From contig NZ_CP081297.1 of the NCBI RefSeq assembly GCF_019711355.1, positions 2,191,001 through 2,255,000 on the forward strand: 64,000 bases of DNA, in the 5' to 3' direction. Positions 39,110-47,488 of the stretch are shown piece by piece. Positions within the stretch are counted from its first letter, which is position 1; each line of letters opens with the position of its first letter. Position numbers and translations under genes: made by a program. The notes beneath the pieces are model-generated. The model had not been told where the DNA came from, did no database searches, and was given only the letters and a program-made list of their open reading frames with translations. Source of the DNA: Qipengyuania psychrotolerans (GTDB taxonomy: Bacteria > Pseudomonadota > Alphaproteobacteria > Sphingomonadales > Sphingomonadaceae).

Positions 39110-41764
39110 ATGAATAAGTTTGTAGCCGGCGCATCTGTCGGCGCCATCGCCATTGCCATCGCAGCACCGGCGCATGCACAAGACGGCGCAGCACAGGCAC
39201 CCGCGGCACAGCGTGAAGGCGGTGTTGGCGTCATCATCGTTACAGCGCAGAAGCGCAGCGAAGATCTGCAGGACGTGCCGGTATCGGTGTCCGCGATCGG
39301 CGCGGAAGCCCTCGATGAACTCAACATCGACACGTTCGAAGATTATCTCGAACAGCTCCCCACCGTCACGGCGGGCGGCAGCGGTCCCGGGCAGAGCACG
39401 ATTTACATTCGCGGCCTCGCCTCGACCACGCCCAACCTTACGACTGCTGGCGTTGCCGGCCTCGCCCCCAACGTCGCGCTCTACCTCGACGAACAGCCGC
39501 TGGCACAGCCCGGCCGTAACCTCGACGTTTATGCAGCCGATCTTGAGCGTATCGAAGTCCTGTCAGGGCCGCAGGGTACCCTGTTCGGCGCGAGTTCGCA
39601 GGCAGGCGTGGTTCGCCTCATCACAGCCAAGCCCGACCTCGCCGGATATGGCGCTCGTGCGGCTGGCGGTCTGTCCTTCACCAAGGGCGGCGAAGCCAGC
39701 TACAAGGGCGAGGTCATGGTCAACCTGCCCGTGACCGACAGCTTTGCCTTACGCGGCGTGGCATTCTGGGACGATCAGGGCGGCTATGTCGACAATGTGC
39801 TCGGCACGCGTGATGCCAGCGAAAGCGCTCGCTTCCGTCCTGCGGGAACCGTCCGCTCGAACGGCGTCCCGGTCAGCCCGCTTCGCGGCGGCTTCCAGGC
39901 CGGCGCAGACCTTTCCGACGTCACCTTCCTCGAAGCGGAAAACTCCGCACTGGTCGAAGAAGATTTCAACGACACCACCTATTCCGGCTTCCGGCTTACC
40001 GGCCTTTATGAATTCAACCCGGACTGGACCGTAACCCTCGCCCATTCGCGTCAGAGCGTCGAAAGCGACGGTGTGTTCTTCGCCGATCCGGAACTCGGCG
40101 GCCTCGACGATCTTGAAATTCAGCGCTTCGAAGAAGATCGCCTCGAAGATGATTTCTCGAACACGAGCTGGACCATCGAGGGTCGTCTCGCGATGCTCGA
40201 TGTTGTCTACACCGGCGCCTATACCGACCGTTCGACCGAACAGCGCGTCGATTACACCGATTACCTGTTCGTGGGTCAGTACCTGCCATACTACATCTGC
40301 GACGGCGGCGTATCCTATCCGGGCGCATCCGACCCTAGCGGAACCTGCCAGGCCCCGAACCTGTATGTCAGCTCGCTGAGCAACACCAAGGTATTCACCA
40401 ACGAATTCCGCTTCAGCACCGATGCAGATGCGCGCGTCCGGACCACGGGCGGCCTGTTCTTCTCCGATCTCGAACTGGAAGAGCGCAACGATTTCGCGTA
40501 TCCGGGCAACACCCTGGCCAACCCGTTTGGCGCGTTTGCACCCAACTTCCCGTACCCCGGCTTCAACACCGATGCGGGTCCGTTCCCGGCCGAGACAATC
40601 TTCCGCAACGACATTCGCCGGACGGACAAGCAGTTCGGGATCTTCGGTGAAACCACCGTCGACATCGTGCCGGACCTATTCTCGATCACGGGCGGCATCC
40701 GCTATTACAATGTCCGCGTGGATATCGAAGGCAGTGCCAACGGCTCGTTCTGCAACAGCGGCGCGGCTGAAGACGCGAACGCGTTCGGCACCAACATCAA
40801 CGATCTGTATGACGGCGATGGAAGCTTCACTTTCATCGGGTCGTGCAACTCGGACCTCCGCCAGACATTCACGCTCGACGATTCGCTTGCCGACATCCAG
40901 GCCGCCGGTCTCAGCGCGACACAGGCACGGCAGGTTTTCAATTCGGTGCGCGCACCCGATGAAGCCAAGGCCGAGGGCGTCATCTACAAGGGTACGCTGA
41001 ACGTCACCCCGACCGAAGACCTGCTCTTCTATGCAACCTATTCGGAAGGTTTCCGTCCGGGTCTGCTGAACCGTCCGGGCGGTGCCACGAATGGCGCTGG
41101 CTTCACGGTTCCGTTCGAACTGCAAACCGACGAAGTGGTGAATTACGAACTCGGCTGGAAGATGGACCTGCTCGACGGTCAACTGCGCTTCAATGGTAGC
41201 GCGTTCTATGTCGACATTACCAACCTCCAGACGACGATCTTCGATCCGTCGATCACGAACCTGTTCTTCTCGGCCAATGCGGCCAATGCGGAGATCAAGG
41301 GCGTCGAGGCCGACTTCACCGTTGCGCCTTACAGCCTGCCCGGCCTGACCGTGGCCGGTGCGGTGTCGTTCCTCGACACCGAAATCACGGAGGTGCTGAT
41401 CCCGACCGACGACGTTCTCGTAGGTTCGGAACTCGCTTTCGCACCTGCCTTCCAGGGCAATCTGCGCGTGCGTTACGAATTCGACCTGACACCGTCGCTC
41501 GAAGCTTACGTACAGCCGCAGATTTCGCATTCGGCAAAGAAGTTTACCGACGTGATCGAGATCAACAAGCTGGGACTCGACAGTTACACGATCGCCGACT
41601 TTGCGGCTGGTGTGCGTACAACCGATGGCTGGAATTTCGAGGTCTACGCAGACAACCTCACTGATGAACGCGCCCAGATCTCGGGCAACTACGTCAATGA
41701 TCGTCCGCGTATTTCGACCAATCGTCCACGCACGATCGGTTTCCGGGTTTCCTACGAATACTGA
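39110..41764 (+). CDS. TonB-dependent outer-membrane receptor
   Basis: This 884-residue receptor has a signal peptide (MNKFVAGASVGAIAIAIAAPAHA, AxA site) and the TonB box VIIVTAQKR near residue 36. The plug domain contains DVPVSVSAIGAEALDELNI, IYIRGLAS and the conserved LERIEVLSGPQGTLFGASSQAGVVRLIT. The 22-strand barrel ends with an aromatic residue (FRVSYEY). It belongs to the sphingomonad-expanded class of receptors with unknown ligands. AGAGGGG before ATG 39110 fixes the start. The TPR-sulfotransferase gene follows across a hairpin, a pairing I associate with this lineage. Confidence 0.94.
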   Translation: MNKFVAGASVGAIAIAIAAPAHAQDGAAQAPAAQREGGVGVIIVTAQKRSEDLQDVPVSVSAIGAEALDELNIDTFEDYLEQLPTVTAGGSGPGQSTIYIRGLASTTPNLTTAGVAGLAPNVALYLDEQPLAQPGRNLDVYAADLERIEVLSGPQGTLFGASSQAGVVRLITAKPDLAGYGARAAGGLSFTKGGEASYKGEVMVNLPVTDSFALRGVAFWDDQGGYVDNVLGTRDASESARFRPAGTVRSNGVPVSPLRGGFQAGADLSDVTFLEAENSALVEEDFNDTTYSGFRLTGLYEFNPDWTVTLAHSRQSVESDGVFFADPELGGLDDLEIQRFEEDRLEDDFSNTSWTIEGRLAMLDVVYTGAYTDRSTEQRVDYTDYLFVGQYLPYYICDGGVSYPGASDPSGTCQAPNLYVSSLSNTKVFTNEFRFSTDADARVRTTGGLFFSDLELEERNDFAYPGNTLANPFGAFAPNFPYPGFNTDAGPFPAETIFRNDIRRTDKQFGIFGETTVDIVPDLFSITGGIRYYNVRVDIEGSANGSFCNSGAAEDANAFGTNINDLYDGDGSFTFIGSCNSDLRQTFTLDDSLADIQAAGLSATQARQVFNSVRAPDEAKAEGVIYKGTLNVTPTEDLLFYATYSEGFRPGLLNRPGGATNGAGFTVPFELQTDEVVNYELGWKMDLLDGQLRFNGSAFYVDITNLQTTIFDPSITNLFFSANAANAEIKGVEADFTVAPYSLPGLTVAGAVSFLDTEITEVLIPTDDVLVGSELAFAPAFQGNLRVRYEFDLTPSLEAYVQPQISHSAKKFTDVIEINKLGLDSYTIADFAAGVRTTDGWNFEVYADNLTDERAQISGNYVNDRPRISTNRPRTIGFRVSYEY

Positions 41765-41787
41765 TCCTGAAAACCGGACCATTTGAG

Positions 41788-41819
41788 CGGCGGGGGCGAA
41801 CACAGGTTCGCCTCCGCCG
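41788..41819 (+). terminator. Hairpin between the TonB receptor and sulfotransferase genes
   Basis: A 13-bp stem (41788-41800 with 41807-41819, one G-T pair) and a six-base loop, then TTCCTCTTTG. It lies 23 bases after the receptor stop and 24 bases before the next start, so it may terminate or attenuate readthrough. Confidence 0.65.
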
Positions 41820-41843
41820 TTCCTCTTTGTTAGAGGGACGTAG

Positions 41844-43811
41844 ATGAGCACCCGTGAAGAACAATTGGCCAGCGCGCAAAAGGCACTGCAGTCCGGTGAC
41901 TTCCAGCGCGGACTTGCGCTGGCCAAGGGCGTGCTTAGAACTGACCCGTCCGATGGCGACGCCTGCTATCTCGCAGCGGTCGCCGCCCGTTATCTGGGGC
42001 GGCACGATGAGGCCGCACAGCATCTTGGCACCCTGCACGCCGCCATGCCCGAATACGGGCGCGCCTGGCAGGAAGCAGGACATCTTGCCCGGGCGAGAAA
42101 CGCCGATGATACCGCCATCGCGGCTTTCCAGCGCGCTGTCCGCTTCAATCCCGCCCTGGATGCAAGCTGGCGCGCCCTGGCAGAGCTTTTGGCACAGGCT
42201 GGCAGAACGGCAGAGGCGCAGGCAGCCACATTGCAGGCGCAGCGTGTCGCTTCGCTCCCCCGCGAGCTCGTTGCGGTCACGCACCATTTATACGAGGGGC
42301 GGCTGCTGAGGGCAGAAGAGATCTGCCGCCACTTCCTCAGGGGCAATCCCAGGAACGTCGAAGGCATGCGGCTGCTCGCGCAGATCGGCATCAAGCTTGG
42401 CATTCTGGACGATGCCGAGTTCCTGCTCGAAAGTGCGCGCGACTTCGAACCTGACAACATTCAGGTGAGGCTGGACTACATCGATGCGCTCAGGCGCCGG
42501 CAGAAATTTGCCGCCTCGCGCGATGAGGCCGAAAGCCTGCACGAACAGGACCCCGGCAATCCCCTGTTCCAATCGCACCTTGCCATCGAGAGTATGCAGA
42601 CGGGCGACTACGACCGTGCGTTTGAACTGTTCGACACCGTGCTGGAAAAGCTACCCCATGACCCCGCCACACTGACCAGTCGCGGACACGCCCTCAAGAC
42701 GACCGGCAGGCAGGAAGAGGCGGTCGCCAGCTACCGAGCAGCTTTTGCAGCTCGCCCCGGGCACGGCGATGCGTGGTATGCGCTTGCGAACCTCAAGACC
42801 TATCGCTTCGCAGACAGCGAGGTCGAACAGATGCGCGATCAGGTGCAGAGCGCGGATCTCTCCTTCATGGACCGCGTCCATCTGTCCTTCGCACTCGGCA
42901 AGGCGCTGGAAGACCGTAAGGAATTTGAAGACAGCTTCGGTTTCTACGAACAGGGCAATGAATTGAAGCGCGCGCAGACGCGTTACAGCGCCGACGCAAT
43001 GAGCGACGAGCTCGCCAAACAGCGCGAAGTCTGCACGTCGGAATTGTTCGAGCAACGCCGCTCTGCCGGATATGACGCACCGGACCCGATCTTCATCGTT
43101 GGCCTTCCGCGAGCGGGATCGACGCTGCTCGAACAAATCCTTGCCAGCCATAGCCAGGTCGACGGTACGCTGGAACTTCCCAACATATTGGCGCTTGCCC
43201 ACCGGCTTCGCGGGCGCAAGGCAGGGCAGTCGCTCTATCCGCAAGTCTTGCACGACCTGCCTGACGATCAATTGCGAGCCTTCGGCAAGGCCTTCATCGA
43301 AGACACCCGAATCCACCGGCAAGGTGCGCAATTTTTCATCGACAAGATGCCGAACAATTTCCGGCATATCGGCCTAATCAGCCTGATCTTGCCCAATGCG
43401 AAGATCATCGATGCCCGCCGCGCGCCGATGGATTGCTGTTTTTCAGGCTTCAAGCAGCTTTTCGCAGAAGGTCAGGAATTTACCTACGGCCTCCACGAAG
43501 TCGGGCGGTACTATGCCGATTACGTCCGCCTCATGGACCACTGGGACGAGGTTCTGCCTGGCAAAGTCTTGCGCGTTCAGCACGAAGATATGCTCGACGA
43601 TCAAGTGGGTCAGACCAACCGGATGCTGGAATTCCTTGGCCTTCCGTTCGAAGAAGCCTGTCTCGACTTTCACAAAACCGACCGTGCCGTTCGCACTGCC
43701 AGTAGCGAGCAGGTCCGCCAGCCCATCAACCGGAAGGGCCAGAACGCCTGGAAGCCTTACGAGCCATGGCTTGGTCCGCTCAAGGACGCCCTTGGAAATC
43801 TAGCTGGCTAG
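41844..43811 (+). CDS. TPR-repeat sulfotransferase
   Basis: This is a 655-residue protein with an N-terminal half of tetratricopeptide repeats (residues about 5-390, helical pairs with A/G-x3-Y-x8-L periodicity) and a C-terminal sulfotransferase domain. The PAPS 5'-phosphosulfate loop is IVGLPRAGSTLLEQIL (about residue 418) and the 3'-phosphate site is DARRAPMDCCFSGFKQLF (about residue 521). The acceptor is unknown; the TPR part probably recruits it. No signal peptide is seen, so it is cytoplasmic. The gene follows a TonB-dependent receptor after 79 bases, suggesting joint control, although a terminator-like hairpin lies between them. The family is confident. Confidence 0.9.
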   Translation: MSTREEQLASAQKALQSGDFQRGLALAKGVLRTDPSDGDACYLAAVAARYLGRHDEAAQHLGTLHAAMPEYGRAWQEAGHLARARNADDTAIAAFQRAVRFNPALDASWRALAELLAQAGRTAEAQAATLQAQRVASLPRELVAVTHHLYEGRLLRAEEICRHFLRGNPRNVEGMRLLAQIGIKLGILDDAEFLLESARDFEPDNIQVRLDYIDALRRRQKFAASRDEAESLHEQDPGNPLFQSHLAIESMQTGDYDRAFELFDTVLEKLPHDPATLTSRGHALKTTGRQEEAVASYRAAFAARPGHGDAWYALANLKTYRFADSEVEQMRDQVQSADLSFMDRVHLSFALGKALEDRKEFEDSFGFYEQGNELKRAQTRYSADAMSDELAKQREVCTSELFEQRRSAGYDAPDPIFIVGLPRAGSTLLEQILASHSQVDGTLELPNILALAHRLRGRKAGQSLYPQVLHDLPDDQLRAFGKAFIEDTRIHRQGAQFFIDKMPNNFRHIGLISLILPNAKIIDARRAPMDCCFSGFKQLFAEGQEFTYGLHEVGRYYADYVRLMDHWDEVLPGKVLRVQHEDMLDDQVGQTNRMLEFLGLPFEEACLDFHKTDRAVRTASSEQVRQPINRKGQNAWKPYEPWLGPLKDALGNLAG

Positions 43812-43849
43812 CTTCGACTACGGCTATCAAGCAGCCGGACCACTGGGTT

Positions 43850-44086
43850 TCAGATAACGAAATCGAGCGGCTGGGGAAGCCTGCTCCGATTGACGACCAT
43901 CTTGTCGTGCAAAGTCTCAATTTGCTTGCTGCCCGTTTTGACGAACAGGAACGGGAATATCCCATGGAGAACGCAGGCCAGTCCGCCGAGCATCATCCGG
44001 AAGCCGAAGCTGGCGGCGTGAAGCAGATGTGCGCCGTAGCTCTCCCCCACGTCCGCGGGATGCTCGGTAAAGGCTTTCAGGATCAT
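43850..44086 (-). CDS. DUF6356-type small membrane protein
   Basis: This 78-residue protein reads MILKAFTEHPADVGESYGAHLLHAASFGFRMMLGGLACVLHGIFPFLFVKTGSKQIETLHDKMV. The HP-x2-VGESYG start and one hydrophobic segment ending FLFVKTGS fit small sphingomonad proteins annotated as DUF6356. AGAGGGG about ten bases before ATG 44086 supports this start over the longer frame. The function is unknown. It converges on the sulfotransferase gene and diverges from the Lrp-type regulator (116 bases), which might control it. Confidence 0.75.
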   Translation of the reverse strand: MILKAFTEHPADVGESYGAHLLHAASFGFRMMLGGLACVLHGIFPFLFVKTGSKQIETLHDKMVVNRSRLPQPLDFVI

Positions 44087-44202
44087 GGTGCGGCTTCCCC
44101 TCTGTGTTAGGGCCGTTGTATTCCAAGTAGCACTGAAATCTGTCCCAAGTTTTCGATTATTTGAAGTTAGTTTGTGATCCCATCCCATGTTATAGCCTAG
44201 TG

Positions 44203-44667
44203 ATGGAACTTGATACCATAGACTGGAAGATACTCGCAGAATTGCAGCGCGATGCCTCGCAAACCGTGCAGGCCATCGGTGATGCTGTCGGCCTGTCGGC
44301 AAATCCCTGCTGGCGCAGGATCAAGCGGATGGAAGGCGCAGGAGTGATCGCCCGCAAGGTCGTCCTGCTCGATCCTGAGAAGGTCGGCCTGACGACCACC
44401 GTGTTCGTCGCGATCCGGATCAACCGGCATGATGCCCAGTGGCTGGAAGGTTTCGCCGCCGCCATCGAAGCCTTGGACGAGGTCACCGAATGCCACCGAA
44501 TGGCAGGTGACATCGACTATATGCTGAAACTCAGAGTGAGCGGGATTGCCGACTATGACAGGGTCTATCAGCGCCTCATTGCGCGGGTGCCAGGCTTGTC
44601 GGATGTCACGGCGAGCTTCTCCATGGAAGAGATGAAGTTCACCACCGCCCTCCCCCGGCCAAACTAG
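44203..44667 (+). CDS. Lrp/AsnC-family transcriptional regulator
   Basis: This is a 154-residue regulator. The N-terminal winged helix (LDTIDWKILAELQRDASQTVQAIGDAVGLSANPCWRRIKRMEGAGVIARKVVLLDPEKVGL) matches Lrp/AsnC exactly in layout, and the C-terminal RAM ligand domain follows (TTVFVAIRIN ... VTECHRMAGDIDYMLKLRVSGIADYDRVYQRLI). It probably senses an amino acid. The start ATG 44203 was chosen because family members begin just before LDxxDxKIL. It is divergent from the DUF6356 gene and convergent with the YeiH-type gene. The target is unknown. Confidence 0.92.
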   Translation: MELDTIDWKILAELQRDASQTVQAIGDAVGLSANPCWRRIKRMEGAGVIARKVVLLDPEKVGLTTTVFVAIRINRHDAQWLEGFAAAIEALDEVTECHRMAGDIDYMLKLRVSGIADYDRVYQRLIARVPGLSDVTASFSMEEMKFTTALPRPN

Positions 44668-44744
44668 CGTTCAGGGACGACCACAGGTAGCTCGGATGGA
44701 CAGGAATTCGCACAGAAGGACCATCACGCTCGGTTCGGGAATTC

Positions 44745-45824
44745 TCACAGGACTGTAATTGCAACGACGAATGCGACTACAAACGAGGCAAGGCTGGCTG
44801 CGACCACCGGCACCAGGGTTTTCCAACCGGCGTCCAGCAGGTCGGCAAGCCTTGACCGCATGGCAGTGGCAGTAACCGCCATCAGCAGCAGCGCTTTCGA
44901 ACTGGTAAGTGCCAGATCGCGGGAGAATTCCGGGATCGAAAGCACGCTGTTCAGCGCGAGCAATATGAAAAACCCGATGATGAACCACGGCATGAGCGCA
45001 CGCCTGCCAGCCGGCGCAGTCTCGCCCTTCGCCCCTGCCGAACGCCCAAGCCACAATGCCGTCAACGCGACAATCGGGCCAAGCATGGCAACCCTGGCCA
45101 GCTTGACGACGGTCCCGTCCCTGCCTGCAGCATCGGAATAGTCGAAGGCTCCGCCGATCGCTTGCGCCGCGTCATGCACCGATGCGCCGATCAGAAACCC
45201 GGCCTGGCGATCACCAAAACCGGCCATTTGCGCGATTGCGGGATAGACCGACATCGCGATGGCACTCGCCACCGCAATCCCGACAAGCGTTACCGAGAAC
45301 CTTGCCTGGTCGAGTCGGTCACGCCCGATCACACCATACAGAGCCAACGCCGCCGAAGCGCCGCAGATGGCGGTTGCCCCGCCTGCCAGGATGCCTGCCT
45401 CGCGGCCCTGACCGGCCCACCGGGCGGCCAGCAGGCCCGCAGCGAAGGCCGCCACCATGACCGTCAACAATCCGGCAAAAGCCAGCCAGCCAAGCGATCC
45501 CACTTGCGCAAAGGTTACCTGCAAACCCAGCAAGACGATCCCTGCCTGAAGCAGCCGCCTGGAGGCGAAATCCAGCCCGTGCGAAGTCGCCTCGACATCC
45601 GCCATGAAGCTGAGCGCCAGTCCGATCAGCAAGCCGAGCAAGATAATCGGGAAGCCATATTGACCAGCCAGCCAAGCCGCCGCGAGTGAAGCTGTCGTGC
45701 AAAGAATCAAACCGGGGAGATAGTCGCTAATGGCCCTGCGCTTGATGGGCGCAGGTGCTGACTCAACGAGATAAATCTCGCCGAACAAGTCACCTGCATT
45801 GTAATCTGGCGCTGTGCGCTTCAA
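44745..45824 (-). CDS. YeiH/PSE-family putative sulfate exporter
   Basis: This 359-residue membrane protein has about ten helices and belongs to the YeiH (putative sulfate exporter) family. Recognisable parts are LPGLILCTTASLAAAWLAG, RRLLQAGIVLLGLQVTFAQVGSLG, GGATAICGASAALAL and the signature FLIGASVHDAAQAIGGAFDYSDAAG. The substrate is not experimentally secure in the family; export of sulfate or sulfite or a related small acid has been suggested. It is the last gene of ordinary core composition before the low-G+C island begins. Confidence 0.88.
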   Translation of the reverse strand: MKRTAPDYNAGDLFGEIYLVESAPAPIKRRAISDYLPGLILCTTASLAAAWLAGQYGFPIILLGLLIGLALSFMADVEATSHGLDFASRRLLQAGIVLLGLQVTFAQVGSLGWLAFAGLLTVMVAAFAAGLLAARWAGQGREAGILAGGATAICGASAALALYGVIGRDRLDQARFSVTLVGIAVASAIAMSVYPAIAQMAGFGDRQAGFLIGASVHDAAQAIGGAFDYSDAAGRDGTVVKLARVAMLGPIVALTALWLGRSAGAKGETAPAGRRALMPWFIIGFFILLALNSVLSIPEFSRDLALTSSKALLLMAVTATAMRSRLADLLDAGWKTLVPVVAASLASFVVAFVVAITVL

Positions 45825-46392
45825 CTTGATCTTCCCCCCCCAGGCCCTTCGGCATGCGCCAGTTAGCGCTTACCGGCGAACCGCATCAAGGGCCGTGGAA
45901 GATACACGAGGATGAACGGCACCGCGCAAACCGCGTTTTTCGAGGATGTTTGATTCGAGCATTTCGCAACCACGGCGTAAAACAGCCGCTCTGACCCACT
46001 TACCATACAACGATCAATTTACGAGCGAACCAACCGGAACGCTAATGGAAAACCCACCCGCGATCGACCGTGAGGATTTCGGAAAAAATGGTGCCAGAAG
46101 AGGAAGCGCCTACCGGACCTTTCCGACATTATCCCAATGGGTTAGATGGACCTGGCTGCTTGATACCCAGCTTATTACCCAACGATTGTGCAGAACGGCA
46201 GTGTCCCGCAAATTTTGTCTAATCCAATTTTGCTAGAGATGCTTTCGTACGGTAGTTTATCGGTCAACAAGAATCCCAGGTCGTCCCAAAGTTACAGCCA
46301 TTGGATTTCGCGCGTCGCGATCTGAAATTCAGAACTGTCCCACGGCGTCTCAAACTCGCGTAAGCGCCTGTTTTCACTAAACTACACACCCT

Positions 46393-46651
46393 GCACAAGG
46401 GTCGGAGGGGGACCTGGTGCACCCTAAACCCTTGAAATATAAGGGGAATCACAGCAAACACACCAAACACACCACATTTCCCCTATACGTGAATCTTCCC
46501 GCGTGCTCGCCCAGATGTGCCGTGCTTGCACCTGCATATCACCTCCTCCCTCTGTTTCGACAAATTCCTATATTCTAGTGTGTTTGGTGTGTTTGCTGTG
46601 ATTTACTAGGTTTTTCAGGGGATTATTGCGCACGAGGGTCGGACGGGGACC
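46393..46651. repeat. Nested repeat structure: 26-bp inverted repeat inside 22-bp direct repeats
   Basis: Bases 46447-46472 are the exact reverse complement of 46578-46603 (26 bp, core GTTTGGTGTGTTTGCTGTG on the right arm), with 105 bases between the arms. A 13-base part of the right arm (TGTGTTTGCTGTG) recurs at 46653-46665. Outside the arms, 46393-46414 and 46630-46651 are direct copies differing at two positions (GCACAAGGGTCGGAGG... versus GCACGAGGGTCGGACG...). The structure could be a mobile-element end, a replication-type repeat or a hairpin RNA. Confidence 0.75.
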
Positions 46652-46749
46652 ATGTGTTTGCTGTGCAGCCCGATTCCCGATCAATCGACAAGAGCGATCA
46701 GACGATCGGAGATCGAGCACCCCACCAATCGAATTTTCGATCATTCCCT

Positions 46750-46926
46750 ATGTCTACATGGGAAAATTTGAAAACGGTCGGATTCCGCGCTCAGCGCCAC
46801 CCGCAAGACCTGCATATTCGCGAGAAGGACCCTGACCCCTTAGAGGCAGTGTGGGACGCTGTGAGACGCTGTGAGACAGCGGGCTCAAGGGAAGAAGCCT
46901 ATCTCGACTTACGTCCTGATACCTAG
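46750..46926 (+). CDS. Doubtful small ORF
   Basis: This is a 58-residue frame, MSTWENLKTVGFRAQRHPQD and onward, ending YLDLRPDT. It has a hydrophilic, Glu/Arg-rich composition. I see no good Shine-Dalgarno and recognise no family. It lies within the repeat region and may be a fragment of a lost gene. Confidence 0.25.
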   Translation: MSTWENLKTVGFRAQRHPQDLHIREKDPDPLEAVWDAVRRCETAGSREEAYLDLRPDT

Positions 46927-47114
46927 CTGGAATAGAGCGCCAAGAATGCCGGCCGTTGCTGCGCCATCCAATGAGACGAAGGAAGTGAGGGAGGCTCGTT
47001 GAAGAAAGGCTCGTGAAATCAGAAAGAGCCGAGAAGCCAGATCAATTAAACCTGCAGGAAGAGCTACCCTGCTGCTGCGGGCTCAGGGGCTATCAGAGCG
47101 AGAGATGCAACCGA

Positions 47115-47402
47115 TCACTTCTTACGAACCAGCCTGACCATTTCGTCTCCGCGATCCTTTTCAAGTCGCGGCTTCTGTTCACGTCGCAAAGCTGCAATTG
47201 CCTTATTCAGATTGGCTTCCACGCTTGTCCTCGCATTCCCGAGTACAGCGTCGAAGCCCTCAGATCGTGTCAGCTCACGTTGGAGTATACTTCTTTTGAT
47301 CGATCCACGGCCGCCCGCTCTCAACCTATTCTTGAGCAAGCGCACAACGGCCTCCTTCAAGTCGTCGTGACGTAACGATAAGAGATTGCGCCCCTCTTTC
47401 AT
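47115..47402 (-). CDS. Small basic protein downstream of the cytosine methyltransferase
   Basis: This is a 95-residue, strongly basic and helical protein (MKEGRNLLSLRHDDLKEAVVRLLKNRL, then RGSIKRSILQRELTRSEGFDAVLGNARTSVEANLNKAIAALRREQ). It lies 86 bases after the methyltransferase on the same strand and closes the six-gene minus-strand operon. I do not recognise the family. The arrangement of helices and the charge suggest a DNA- or RNA-binding protein, perhaps a controller of the restriction locus, but this is inference. ATG 47402 is preferred to an upstream TTG; neither has a clear Shine-Dalgarno. Confidence 0.55.
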   Translation of the reverse strand: MKEGRNLLSLRHDDLKEAVVRLLKNRLRAGGRGSIKRSILQRELTRSEGFDAVLGNARTSVEANLNKAIAALRREQKPRLEKDRGDEMVRLVRKK

Positions 47403-47488
47403 GATTGCATCGCTATGCGGTGGTCCGCGCACTCGCAAGCCAAGATTTTGATAGATCCCAAATTTGGTTTTGCAATCACCCCTGGCAT

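Larger units (their letters stand above)
45825..47114. other. Repeat-bearing, almost gene-free island boundary
   Basis: These 1290 bases separate core genes from the defence island. Composition drops to lower G+C and the open frames are short and lack codon bias. It holds a 26-bp inverted repeat, a 22-bp direct repeat and a 10-bp tandem motif (GACGCTGTGA twice, about 46855-46874). No tRNA, integrase or transposase is recognisable. It may be a decayed junction of an integrated element. Confidence 0.6.

Noticed and set aside
40676..41926. A 416-residue open frame antisense to the TonB receptor.
   Set aside because: It is antisense to a complete receptor barrel and runs past its end into a terminator hairpin; no motif.
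46447..46603. A miniature insertion sequence made by the 26-bp inverted repeat.
   Set aside because: No flanking target-site duplication directly outside the arms could be recognised and no transposase is present; reported only as a repeat.
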